DNA from: an uncultured Bacteroidales bacterium
Lineage (GTDB): Bacteria > Bacteroidota > Bacteroidia > Bacteroidales > UBA932
Reading direction: 5' to 3'
Length of the DNA: 64,000 bases
NCBI GenBank assembly: GCA_949297365.1
Contig: CASFSL010000003.1
Location: forward strand, 1-64,000
A program made the position numbers and the translations under genes. Below, one piece after another: positions 55,864 through 63,565 of the stretch (positions are counted from its first letter, which is position 1; every line of letters begins with the position of its first letter). The notes below the pieces were generated by a model. It was not told the origin of the DNA. It did no database searches and was given only the letters and a program-made list of their open reading frames with translations.

Positions 55864-55895
55864 CCGCCGGCCCTGGAAATCTCCGGAACCGGCGG
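55864..55895 (-). terminator. terminator of the peroxiredoxin-thioredoxin operon
   Basis: CCGCCGG and CCGGCGG form a perfect 7-bp stem, followed on the minus strand by TTTATTGTTG. It lies 30 bases after the thioredoxin stop. Confidence 0.65.
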
Positions 55896-55924
55896 CATAT
55901 CAATCAGACTATTCTAAAATTTGT

Positions 55925-56398
55925 TTACTTCAACAGGTGCTCGTCGATAATCTGCTTGAGCTGGGCTTTTGACGGAGCACCCGGGCTCATCGACGGCTCA
56001 CCGTCGGCGGGGATGAAGAGCAGGGTGGGCACCGAACGGATTCCGAAGGCACCGGCGAGCTCGCGCTCCTGGTCCACGTCCACCTTGTAGATTACGAGTC
56101 TGTCGCCGTACTCCTTGGCAAGTTCCTCGAGCACGGGGCTCAGGGCCTTGCAGGGGCCGCACCAGGTGGCGAAGAAGTCCACGATGGCGGGCTTGGTCCC
56201 CTCGTATTTCCAGGCCTGTGAATCGGCCTCGTAGTTCCACACTTTCTGCAGAAATTCAGCTTTGGTCAGATGTATTGTTCCTGTTTCCATTTTTTCCTCG
56301 TTTTTTCCGGACTCCCTCTCCTGTCCGTATGCCGTCAGAGGCAGGGCGGACAGAAGCAGGGTTCCGGCCATAAGCAGTGTTGTAGCTATCCGTTTCAT
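55925..56398 (-). CDS. periplasmic thioredoxin
   Basis: 157 residues from MKRIATTLLMAGTLL. The signal peptide runs to about TAYGQ, so it is exported. The thioredoxin domain has FFATWCGPCKALSPVLEEL (WCGPC active site), the cis-Pro in IRSVPTLLFI and a C-terminal helix. It reduces periplasmic disulfides or a partner peroxidase by family. The start codon shares one base with the stop of the peroxiredoxin gene (TAATG), so they are coupled, although the peroxiredoxin appears cytoplasmic. Confidence 0.92.
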   Translation of the reverse strand: MKRIATTLLMAGTLLLSALPLTAYGQERESGKNEEKMETGTIHLTKAEFLQKVWNYEADSQAWKYEGTKPAIVDFFATWCGPCKALSPVLEELAKEYGDRLVIYKVDVDQERELAGAFGIRSVPTLLFIPADGEPSMSPGAPSKAQLKQIIDEHLLK

Positions 56399-57135
56399 TA
56401 TTTTCTGTAAATTTTGTCCTCTATCTTCTCCTTGGGGAGCTGACGGGTACAGAAGAACCAGTCGTAGCACTTCAGATCCTTGTCGTCTCCGTCCATCCGG
56501 CTCTTGGCCACTCCGCAGGAACCGGCCGTGGGCACTATCACCTCATCTCCGGGCTGCCAGTCGGCGGGCAGGGCGACACCGAACTCATCGGCGGTCTGCA
56601 GTCCCACCAGTACTCTCTTGAGCTCATCAAAATTCCTGCCAAGCGAGAGGGGATAGTAGATGATGGTGCGGATTACGTTCTTCGGGTCGATGAAGAAGAC
56701 GGCGCGGACGGCCTGGGTGGCACTCTCGCCGGGCTGGATCATGCCGTACTTGCGGGCGATGTCCATGGTGATGTCCTCGATCAGGGGGAACTTCACCTCG
56801 ACGTTCTTCATGCCCTTGTACTGGATCTTCTCCTGGATGGTGCGCAGCCAGGCGATGTGGCTGTAGAGTCCGTCCACGGAGAGGCCGATGAGCTGGGTAC
56901 CCAGGGCCTCGAACTCGGCGGCACGGGAGGCGAAGGTCATGAACTCGGAGGTGCAAACGGGGGTGAAGTCGGCTGGATGGCTGAAGAGAATCTTCCATTT
57001 GCCCTTGAAATCCTCGGGGAAGCGGATCCTGCCCTGGGTGGTCACGGCCTCGAAAGCGGGGGCCTGATCGCCGATGCGGGGCATGGGATAATACTGCTGC
57101 TGTGTCTGATTCTGAATGTTGTTGTTGCTGTCCAT
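56398..57135 (-). CDS. peroxiredoxin (Prx6/archaeal AhpC-like)
   Basis: 245 residues. The peroxidatic site is FSHPADFTPVCTSEF (Cys near residue 61). The Prx6-type middle IYYPLSLGRNFDEL and the long C-terminal arm with VPTAGSCGVAKSR and LKCYDWFFC give extra cysteines as in archaeal homologues. It reduces hydrogen peroxide and alkyl peroxides. No export signal. A TATCTTTG promoter is 51 bases upstream, and an OxyR-like site lies beyond it next to the divergent oxyR, implying peroxide induction. Confidence 0.94.
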   Translation of the reverse strand: MDSNNNIQNQTQQQYYPMPRIGDQAPAFEAVTTQGRIRFPEDFKGKWKILFSHPADFTPVCTSEFMTFASRAAEFEALGTQLIGLSVDGLYSHIAWLRTIQEKIQYKGMKNVEVKFPLIEDITMDIARKYGMIQPGESATQAVRAVFFIDPKNVIRTIIYYPLSLGRNFDELKRVLVGLQTADEFGVALPADWQPGDEVIVPTAGSCGVAKSRMDGDDKDLKCYDWFFCTRQLPKEKIEDKIYRK

Positions 57136-57185
57136 AACTATTACTTTTTAATGATTAATATTCCGTTGTGTTTTGTTTTACGGTG

Positions 57186-57193
57186 CAAAGATA
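57186..57193 (-). promoter_or_regulatory. -7 promoter element of the peroxiredoxin operon
   Basis: TATCTTTG on the minus strand in the prx-oxyR intergenic region. Confidence 0.65.
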
Positions 57194-57237
57194 TGGCGGC
57201 GGTTTTGATAAATCAAATCGATATTTTTTATATTCTC

Positions 57238-57252
57238 ATAGATAATTTCTAT
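57238..57252. promoter_or_regulatory. OxyR-like operator half (ATAG-N7-CTAT)
   Basis: ATAGATAATTTCTAT is a 15-bp dyad matching the ATAG-N7-CTAT unit of OxyR sites. It lies 45 bases upstream of the prx -7 element and 14 bases before the oxyR start, suiting activation of one gene and repression of the other. A degenerate GATA-N7-TATT lies 18 bp away. Confidence 0.6.
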
Positions 57253-57265
57253 ATTCGCCGGCAGT

Positions 57266-58276
57266 ATGAAGACAGACTCCAACCTCAGCATTACCGCCCT
57301 GCGCTACATCGTCGCAGTGGACACCCACCGCAACTTCGTCCGGGCCGCCGAGGCCTGCGGCGTCACCCAGCCGACCCTCAGCGCGGGCATCCGCAGCATA
57401 GAGACCGCCCTGGACGTGACCATATTTGACCGCGGAGCCCATCCCGTCCGACCCACCGCCCTCGGAGAGAAGATCATCGCCCAGGCCCGGGTGACCCTGC
57501 ACAACGCCTCTCAGATCGAGGAGATAGTCGCCGTCGAGAAGGGAGACGAGAGCGGAGAGGCCGTCATGGGCATCATCCCGACCATTGCCCCCTACATCCT
57601 CCCCGGACTCTTCCGGAGGATGCACGAAGAGCACCCGTCCATACATCTGCGCGTGTCCGAGATGCGCACCCGCTTCATCGTGGAGAAACTGCTGGCGGCG
57701 GAGATTGACATGGCCATCCTGGCCACTCCGCTGGAGCAAAAGGGCCTGCTGGAAATACCATTGTACTATGAGAAATTCGTGGCGTACATCTCCCCGTCCG
57801 ACGAGCTGCACGCCATGAGCGAAGTGCCGGCCGACCGTCTGGCCTCCGACCGCCTGTGGATACTCGAGGAGGGCCACTGCCTCCGCAGCCAGGTCTTCAA
57901 CTTCTGCCACAGCCGCCGGACCCGCACCGAATACCAGGCCGGCAGCATAGACACCCTCGTGCGGATAGTGGACACCAACGGCGGCTACACCGTCATCCCC
58001 GAGCTGCACGCCGCATTCCTCACCGAAGAGCAGCGCGGGAACCTCAGGCCCATCGTCCGGCAGAACGGCGGGACACCGGCCACTGACATTGCTCCCTCAG
58101 GCGGCATCCCGTCCTCCGGCTGCCCCACCTGTGTCCCCGTCCGCGAAGTCTCCCTCGTCATCCGCGAGGACTTCGTCCGCGAACGCCTGCTCAACGTCAT
58201 CGCCGGCTGCATCAGGCACATCGTCCCGGAAGAGATGCTCGACTCGCGGCTCAAACGCTTCGCCATCAAACTCTAA
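57266..58276 (+). CDS. oxyR: LysR-type peroxide regulator OxyR
   Basis: 336 residues. The N-terminal helix-turn-helix is FVRAAEACGVTQPTLSAGIRSIE. The sensor domain has the OxyR redox cysteines in EEGHCLRSQVFNFC, the GHCL and FC spacing of the family. The C-terminal part is longer by about 20 residues than the 310-residue type, with an insert SGGIPSSGCPTCVP that adds two cysteines. It is divergent from the peroxiredoxin gene it likely controls. Confidence 0.93.
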   Translation: MKTDSNLSITALRYIVAVDTHRNFVRAAEACGVTQPTLSAGIRSIETALDVTIFDRGAHPVRPTALGEKIIAQARVTLHNASQIEEIVAVEKGDESGEAVMGIIPTIAPYILPGLFRRMHEEHPSIHLRVSEMRTRFIVEKLLAAEIDMAILATPLEQKGLLEIPLYYEKFVAYISPSDELHAMSEVPADRLASDRLWILEEGHCLRSQVFNFCHSRRTRTEYQAGSIDTLVRIVDTNGGYTVIPELHAAFLTEEQRGNLRPIVRQNGGTPATDIAPSGGIPSSGCPTCVPVREVSLVIREDFVRERLLNVIAGCIRHIVPEEMLDSRLKRFAIKL

Positions 58277-58363
58277 AGCATTCTCATATCCTCCCCGGCC
58301 CTCCGACGGAGGGCGACCCGGGGCCGCGAGTTCGAGGAACAACCCGGAAGGTCCGGGCATGAA

Positions 58364-58389
58364 AAAAGGTCAGCGGTAAACTGACCTTT
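58364..58389 (-). terminator. duplicated tRNA terminator (unit 1)
   Basis: AAAGGTCAG and CTGACCTTT form a perfect 9-bp stem, with T-run on the minus strand. A copy of the terminator that follows tRNA-Gly. Confidence 0.75.
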
Positions 58390-58392
58390 AGA

Positions 58393-58412
58393 GCGGAAAA
58401 CGAGACTCGAAC
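58393..58412 (-). pseudogene. 3' fragment of a tRNA-Gly gene
   Basis: Twenty bases are identical to 58550..58569, the acceptor 3' strand and T-arm of tRNA-Gly. The rest of the cloverleaf is missing, so it is not a functional tRNA. Confidence 0.75.
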
Positions 58413-58447
58413 CCACGTCTGCGACGTGGACACGCGCCTTTTTTACA

Positions 58448-58621
<174 letters not shown>

Positions 58622-58632
58622 GATTGGGACGG

Positions 58633-58663
58633 CAAAGATAGGCATTAATTTTTTATTTCCAAA
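58633..58663 (-). promoter_or_regulatory. -33/-7 promoter of tRNA-Gly
   Basis: On the minus strand TTTG, a 19-base spacer, then TATCTTTG (58633..58640), starting transcription about six bases before the tRNA. Confidence 0.75.
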
Positions 58664-58689
58664 CTTTTTGACAACATTTTTAAAATTTG

Positions 58690-59257
58690 GGCAATCGGGC
58701 TGCGGATAGAAGTATTTTGGAATGACTATCCGCAGTATTCCGCATAGCGGTGAGAGTACCCCATGAAGCACCACCCGGTTCGTCAAGACTCTGAATTCCA
58801 GGCATATTCCTCTGACGTAGGTGCCCTATGGCCTGAAAAAACAGACCATAGGGCAACCGTCATATTCAATAGTCGCTGATTGGCAGCCGGTTATGATTGA
58901 TGCCAGTGCCTTATGGGTCAGGTTGAGAGCCGCTGGATGCTTACGATCAATGATCAGGGCGCAATCCCGCCGGCGCAACATACTGCGCCAGGTATCCAGC
59001 CGCCAAGTACAACCGCCCGGCCCATCTCTCAGCCCCGTTCTTCCGATCCACTCCTCCCGACATCCTCACGTTGCTTTTTAGTTGTACTGCAACCACCTGA
59101 TTGACCGGGCATTGCATTTTGCGTAAAATATTAAGTGACGGCAAAAAGGCTCATTCTGAGAGGAATCCGCCCCACTTAAAATATCGGCTGATGGATAAAG
59201 TGTTTATATCCAAGCACATGCAACTCTACTAAAAAGCAACGTGAAGGCTGCAGGAGG
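58690..59257. other. hairpin-rich non-coding stretch between tRNA-Gly and yraN
   Basis: No protein family is recognised in any frame. Perfect inverted repeats are CTGCGGATAG (58700..58709 with 58726..58735), TGCCCTATGG (58823..58832 with 58847..58856), GCTGGAT (58932..58938 with 58994..59000) enclosing GGCGCA (58972..58977 with 58984..58989), and a wide pair at 59066/59228. It could be a structured RNA or remains of a mobile element; not tmRNA, RNase P RNA or SRP RNA by their signature motifs. Confidence 0.5.
59066..59244. repeat. 17-bp perfect inverted repeat pair
   Basis: TCACGTTGCTTTTTAGT at 59066..59082 is the exact reverse complement of 59228..59244. 145 bp lie between. TGCAAC-like bases also flank both arms. 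It may be the ends of a small non-autonomous element. Confidence 0.7.
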
Positions 59258-59293
59258 TATCTTTGCGGATAATCATTATTTTGGTTATCTTTG
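59258..59293 (+). promoter_or_regulatory. double -7 motif upstream of yraN
   Basis: TATCTTTG at 59258..59265 and again at 59286..59293. The TTTG of the first, 20 bases before the second, also serves as a -33 element. Confidence 0.65.
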
Positions 59294-59319
59294 TGCGATA
59301 TTATAAAAATAAGGAGAGG

Positions 59320-59904
59320 ATGAGGCGTAGGAACAGAATGCAGAGGCCCGTCAACATAGGCGGGACTGGAAGGGAAAGGAAATCCGGACGTAGAGCCGGA
59401 ACACCGCATGACGGCAGAGCCGGACGAGGTGATATAAGGTACGGACACATGATGAGAGAGGCAAGGCACGGAGACAATGCCGGCGACTGCACACGGGAAG
59501 ATGACAAGACCGCAAGCGGCAATGTCGGCATAGGAAGAGCAGGCGAGAACGCGGCTTTGGAATACCTTTTGCAGAACGGATATAAGTTGCTTGAAAGAAA
59601 CTGGCATTGCAGGCATAAGGAAGTTGACCTGATAGTCGGGCATGAAGACGGCATCCATATCGTCGAGGTGAAAACGAGGACCGGACCGACATGCCTGGAG
59701 CCTGAGCGGGCTGTGAACTACAGAAAACAGCGCAACCTGAAAGCTGCGGCAGGAGCCTACCTCCGGGCACGGAAGATGCAGGCAGACATCCATTTCGACA
59801 TCATATCCGTCATACTCGACAGAGAGCGCAGTATCCGCCGTATAAGTTTCATCAAGGACGCATTCTTTCCGATTGAGAATGAGAGACAGAGCATAACTAT
59901 ATAA
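59320..59904 (+). CDS. YraN-family (UPF0102) nuclease-like protein with N-terminal extension
   Basis: 194 residues from MRRRNRMQRP, the ATG following an unusual Shine-Dalgarno-like AAGGAGAGG. The YraN domain begins near residue 72: VGIGRAGENAALEYLLQNGY, HKEVDLIVGHEDG and IHIVEVKTRTG, giving the PD-(D/E)xK-like E, D and ExK residues. The first 70 residues are Arg/Gly-rich and not part of the family (usual length about 120). The role in DNA processing is not settled. It heads an apparent operon with manC, arcA and pheS. Confidence 0.88.
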   Translation: MRRRNRMQRPVNIGGTGRERKSGRRAGTPHDGRAGRGDIRYGHMMREARHGDNAGDCTREDDKTASGNVGIGRAGENAALEYLLQNGYKLLERNWHCRHKEVDLIVGHEDGIHIVEVKTRTGPTCLEPERAVNYRKQRNLKAAAGAYLRARKMQADIHFDIISVILDRERSIRRISFIKDAFFPIENERQSITI

Positions 59905-59915
59905 AAGAACCTGAT

Positions 59916-61010
59916 ATGGACAAGAACTTCTATTGCGTGATTATGGCCGGAGGGGTCGGAAGCCGTTTCTGGCCTATAAGCAGAAACGCATTACCCAAAC
60001 AGTTCCTCGACATTCTGGGAATAGGAAAGAGTTTTCTACAGCTCACATACGACCGTTTCACAAAGATTGTCCCTAAAGAGAATATCATAGTGGTGACCTC
60101 AGCCGCCTACGCCAACCTGGTACAGCAGCATCTGCCTGACCTTCCGTCCGAGAACATCCTGGCGGAGCCCTACAGGCGCAACACCGCCCCGTGCATAGCC
60201 TATGCAGCCACAAAGATACGCCACCAGAATCCGAACGCCACAATGGTTGTAGCTCCATCAGACCATTTCATATCCAACGACGCACTGTTTATAGACACTA
60301 TCTCTGCAGCGCTGAAATATGCATCGGAGAAAGACGAGCTGTTCACACTCGGCATTGACCCTACCCGTCCTGAGACAGGGTACGGATACATCCAATGCAA
60401 CATGAAGCAGTCCAAGACCATTGACGGCAACATCGCATACAAGGTGAAGACTTTCACGGAAAAGCCCAGTGAGGATCTTGCCAAAGTATTCGTAGACAGT
60501 GGAGAATTTCTCTGGAACTCCGGCATTTTCGTATGGAATGTATCGGCCATATGCTCTGCCTTAGAGAAGTGGCTACCCGAGGTGTACTCTCTGTTCAGGG
60601 AGGGGGACAGATACTACGACACACCCAATGAACTGGATTTCATAACCAGAATATACGAGGACTGTCCTGCCATCTCTATCGACTATGGAGTAATGGAGAA
60701 GACAAGCCGCGCCTGGGTATTCCAGGCCTCGTTCGGATGGTCCGACCTTGGTACGTGGGAATCTCTTTACCTCCATGCAGAGAAGGACGCCAACGGCAAT
60801 CTCATCAAATGCAACGACAGCCTGATAGACTCCACATCCGGCAGTGTCATCATCTCCCGCGAGAAAGACAAACTGGTAGTGGTCAAAGGTATGAAGGACT
60901 ATCTCATCATCAACACCGACGATGTTCTGATGATATGCCCCAGGGACGGAGCCAAGTTCAAGGAGATCATCACGGACTTGGCCGTCAATGAGAAATCGAA
61001 ATTCATGTAA
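59916..61010 (+). CDS. manC: mannose-1-phosphate guanylyltransferase
   Basis: Makes GDP-mannose for glycan synthesis. 364 residues, the form without the C-terminal isomerase domain. The nucleotidyltransferase signature is IMAGGVGSRFWPISR, with PKQFL following. Further marks are APSDHFI, GYGYIQC, FTEKP and WNSGIFVW. The C-terminal left-handed helix region starts near residue 280. It lies 11 bases after yraN. Confidence 0.95.
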   Translation: MDKNFYCVIMAGGVGSRFWPISRNALPKQFLDILGIGKSFLQLTYDRFTKIVPKENIIVVTSAAYANLVQQHLPDLPSENILAEPYRRNTAPCIAYAATKIRHQNPNATMVVAPSDHFISNDALFIDTISAALKYASEKDELFTLGIDPTRPETGYGYIQCNMKQSKTIDGNIAYKVKTFTEKPSEDLAKVFVDSGEFLWNSGIFVWNVSAICSALEKWLPEVYSLFREGDRYYDTPNELDFITRIYEDCPAISIDYGVMEKTSRAWVFQASFGWSDLGTWESLYLHAEKDANGNLIKCNDSLIDSTSGSVIISREKDKLVVVKGMKDYLIINTDDVLMICPRDGAKFKEIITDLAVNEKSKFM

Positions 61011-61027
61011 AATCAAAGGAAAACCAT

Positions 61028-62305
61028 ATGACAGACAAAAAACCATTGAAAATAAACATCCAGTCCGAGATAGGAGATCTTGAGGCCGTGTTGCTCCATA
61101 CACCAGGAGCGGAAGTTGAGAACATGACTCCCAAAATGGCCCAGAGAGCCCTTTACAGCGACATTCTCAACCTCTCGATCGCACAGGAAGAATACAAGCA
61201 GCTCAGCGGTGTGCTGTCCCGGCTCGCGAAAGTCTACAGCGTCCACGACCTGCTTGTAAAAGTGCTTGACAACGAAGTTGAGAGACAGGCACTTGTCGGC
61301 AAGATCTGCGTTATGGAGCAGGTCACCGACTACTTCGACATGCTCATGGAGATGTCCTCAACCAGACTGGCAAAGGTACTCATCGAGGGACTTCCGGCCA
61401 AAATCAACACCCTGACATCGTTCCTCAACGAGGACTATTACGCCCTCTTCCCTCTCTATAACTTCTATTTCACCCGCGACGCGGCTGTGACAATAGGCGA
61501 CAACGCCCTCATCTGCAAGATGGCCAACAAGGTGAGAATGCGCGAGTCCCTGATTATGGAGGCCATCTACAAGGGCAGCGGTGAGTTTGAGTGCGGCATC
61601 ATCAACGCATACGACCACCAGCCGGGCAACACCAATCTATATATGGAAGGCGGTGACATACTCATTGCCAGAGATGACATTCTGCTGATAGGCAACGGCA
61701 TGAGAACCAGCACCCAGGGCATAGACATGCTGGCGTCAAGACTGGGAGCACTCGCACCCGAAGGACGGCGACATATCATCGTGCAGCAGCTTCCTCACTC
61801 CCCTGAGTCGTTTATCCATCTCGACATGGTATTCACCCTGCTCGACAGGGACAAATGCATGGTGTTCGAGCCTCTCATCCTGGGAGACAACCAGTATCAG
61901 ACAGTCCACATCACCATGGAGAACGGCAAGGTGGTCAAGATCAACAGCGTATCCAACATCCTCTCCGTCCTGCGCAGGCTAGGCATGGATCTGGAGCCGA
62001 TCATCTGCGGCGGTGAGGCCGACGAATGGGATCAGGAGAGAGAGCAGTGGCACAGCGGAGCGAACTTCTTCGCATTCGCACCCGGCAAGGTCATATCCTA
62101 CGCGCGTAATACCCACACCCTTGACGAGCTGGCTAAGCACGGCTTCGAAATCATCCCGGCATGGGATTTCATCGATGGCAAGGCCTCTGTGGAAGGCGAC
62201 AAGAGATGCGTCATCACCATAGAAGGCTCGGAACTGCCCCGTGGAGGCGGCGGAGCCCGCTGCATGACCATGCCTCTGTCACGCAAAGCGGTAAAATGGG
62301 AATAA
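61028..62305 (+). CDS. arcA: arginine deiminase
   Basis: Hydrolyses arginine to citrulline and ammonia. 425 residues. Guanidino-modifying fold with LYNFYFTRDAAVTIG, YMEGGDILI, SFIHLDMVFTLLD and the catalytic Cys in GGGARCMTMPL near the C-terminus; the Asp/His/Cys set is intact. The other arc genes (ornithine transcarbamylase, carbamate kinase, antiporter) are not adjacent, so an ATP-yielding pathway cannot be claimed from the window. It follows manC by 17 bases. Confidence 0.95.
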   Translation: MTDKKPLKINIQSEIGDLEAVLLHTPGAEVENMTPKMAQRALYSDILNLSIAQEEYKQLSGVLSRLAKVYSVHDLLVKVLDNEVERQALVGKICVMEQVTDYFDMLMEMSSTRLAKVLIEGLPAKINTLTSFLNEDYYALFPLYNFYFTRDAAVTIGDNALICKMANKVRMRESLIMEAIYKGSGEFECGIINAYDHQPGNTNLYMEGGDILIARDDILLIGNGMRTSTQGIDMLASRLGALAPEGRRHIIVQQLPHSPESFIHLDMVFTLLDRDKCMVFEPLILGDNQYQTVHITMENGKVVKINSVSNILSVLRRLGMDLEPIICGGEADEWDQEREQWHSGANFFAFAPGKVISYARNTHTLDELAKHGFEIIPAWDFIDGKASVEGDKRCVITIEGSELPRGGGGARCMTMPLSRKAVKWE

Positions 62306-62335
62306 CACATAACTCACAGTCATATACGATAAACG

Positions 62336-63364
62336 ATGCTCAACGAGAAGATTGAAAGCATCCTGAAAGAAATTCAGGATGCCAAAGCCAAGAGTGAAAA
62401 GGAAATAGAAGAGTTAAGAATCCATCTTCTGGGAAAGAAGGGCGAGATCACCCAACTTTTCGACGAGTTCAGGACCATCTCGGCCGACCGCAAGAGGGAG
62501 TTCGGACAGAAGCTGAACAACCTCAAGAACATGGCGACAGCCAAGATTGAGGAACTTCGGGCAAAGGCGGGCGAGTCCACGGAAGGCTCTGTCCCCTCAT
62601 TCGACATGACCATGCCCGGAGACCATTTCGAGTTGGGAACCCGTCACCCTATCTCCATCACCCGCGAGGAAATAATCTCCATCTTCCGCAAGCAGGGCTA
62701 TGCCCTGGCGGAAGGCCCCGAGATAGAGGACGACCATCACGTCTTCGAGGCCCTCAACTTCCCTCCGGACCATCCGGCCAGGGACATGCAGGACACATTC
62801 TTCATCTCATCAGGAGTCAATCCGATACTGCTGCGCACCCACACCAGCTCAGTGCAGGTGAGGACCATGGAGACCCGCAAGCCCCCGATCAGGGTTATCT
62901 GCCCGGGCAGAGTATTCCGCAACGAGGCCATCTCCGCCCGCGCCCACTGCATCTTCCATCAGGTGGAAGGCCTTTACGTAGACAAGAACGTCTCATTCGC
63001 TGACCTCAAGCAGACCATCCTGATCTTCGTAAGGGAGATGTTCGGGCCGGACACCAAGATCCGTATGCGTCCCTCCTACTTCCCCTTCACCGAGCCGAGC
63101 ACCGAGGTTGACATCAGCTGCAACATCTGCGGCGGCAAGGGCTGCAATATCTGCAAGGGCACCGGCTGGCTGGAGATTATGGGTGCCGGCATGGTTGACC
63201 CCAACGTACTGGAAGCCTGCGGCATCGACCCCAAGGAGTACACCGGATTCGCTTTCGGAATGGGTGTGGAGCGCATCGCCATGCTCAAATGGCAGGTCAA
63301 GGATCTCCGCCTCTACTTTGAGAACGATATCCGCTTCCTCCGCGAATTCGAGACAGCGATGTAA
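62336..63364 (+). CDS. pheS: phenylalanyl-tRNA synthetase alpha subunit
   Basis: 342 residues. N-terminal coiled coil (about 1-85), then the class II catalytic core: PGDHFELGTRHPI, AEGPEIEDDHHVFEALNFP, ARDMQDTFFI, LLRTHTSSVQ, ICPGRVFRNE and FGMGVERIAMLKW. A Cys-rich insert ISCNICGGKGCNICKGTGWLE holds two CxxC-type pairs, as in several bacterial PheS. The beta subunit is not in the window. It follows arcA by 30 bases. Confidence 0.97.
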   Translation: MLNEKIESILKEIQDAKAKSEKEIEELRIHLLGKKGEITQLFDEFRTISADRKREFGQKLNNLKNMATAKIEELRAKAGESTEGSVPSFDMTMPGDHFELGTRHPISITREEIISIFRKQGYALAEGPEIEDDHHVFEALNFPPDHPARDMQDTFFISSGVNPILLRTHTSSVQVRTMETRKPPIRVICPGRVFRNEAISARAHCIFHQVEGLYVDKNVSFADLKQTILIFVREMFGPDTKIRMRPSYFPFTEPSTEVDISCNICGGKGCNICKGTGWLEIMGAGMVDPNVLEACGIDPKEYTGFAFGMGVERIAMLKWQVKDLRLYFENDIRFLREFETAM

Positions 63365-63393
63365 GAAAATTTGGAGAATTGAAAAATTGTTCT

Positions 63394-63401
63394 CATATTT
63401 G
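63394..63401 (+). promoter_or_regulatory. near-consensus -7 element for the SAM-II/metK leader
   Basis: CATATTTG differs from TAnnTTTG at one base. The transcript would begin near 63407, just ahead of the riboswitch. Confidence 0.4.
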
Positions 63402-63426
63402 CGCCCGCTTTCGGAAAGAGAGCAGA

Positions 63427-63478
63427 GTTTGTGGACAGATTTGACTGCTTGCAACCACAATAAAAAATGCTAAAATGA
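63427..63478 (+). promoter_or_regulatory. SAM-II riboswitch
   Basis: P1 is TTGTGG (63429..63434) with CCACAA (63455..63460). The loop is ACAGATTTGACTGCTTGCAA and the 3' side AATAAAAAATGCTAAAATG. These match the SAM-II pattern GATTTAAC...TTGCAA...GATAAA...GCTAAA. It binds S-adenosylmethionine, the product of the metK enzyme downstream, giving feedback control. Confidence 0.82.
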
Positions 63479-63506
63479 TTCTTTCATACAGTTAGTGTTT
63501 TGTCAA

Positions 63507-63550
63507 ATCTCTCCGTAGACTCACACGGATGAGATTTATTTTTTTATTAT
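63507..63550 (+). terminator. terminator/attenuator between SAM-II and metK
   Basis: AAATCTCTCCGT pairs with ACGGATGAGATTT (one bulged T), followed by TTTATTTTTTT. It ends 15 bases before the metK ATG, leaving no room for another promoter, so attenuation by the riboswitch is likely. Confidence 0.75.
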
Positions 63551-63565
63551 AACACTTGAGAAGCC

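Larger units (their letters stand above)
58289..58447. repeat. tandem repeat unit 1 (tRNA-Gly-derived)
   Basis: About 158 bp, imperfectly repeated in the next unit. In order: CCTCCCCGGCCCTCC, GGGGCCGCGAGTTCGAGG, a terminator hairpin (58364..58389) and GCGGAAAACGAGACTCGAAC, which equals the 3' 20 bases of the tRNA-Gly gene (minus sense). It then diverges into GTCTGCGAC within a 7-9-bp palindrome. Confidence 0.8.

Noticed and set aside
57220-57252. Full tetrameric OxyR site
   Set aside because: The second dyad (GATA-N7-TATT) is degenerate and spaced 18 bp instead of 22, so only one unit is claimed.
58393-58445. Second tRNA gene next to tRNA-Gly
   Set aside because: Only the 3' acceptor strand and T-arm remain; no D arm or matching 5' acceptor can be drawn.
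58821-59081. 86-residue open frame on the plus strand
   Set aside because: It has no recognised domain, overlaps several hairpins and competes with frames on the other strand; coding is not supported.
58690-59257. tmRNA, RNase P RNA, SRP RNA or a retron RNA
   Set aside because: Signature motifs of the first three are absent and no reverse transcriptase lies nearby for a retron.
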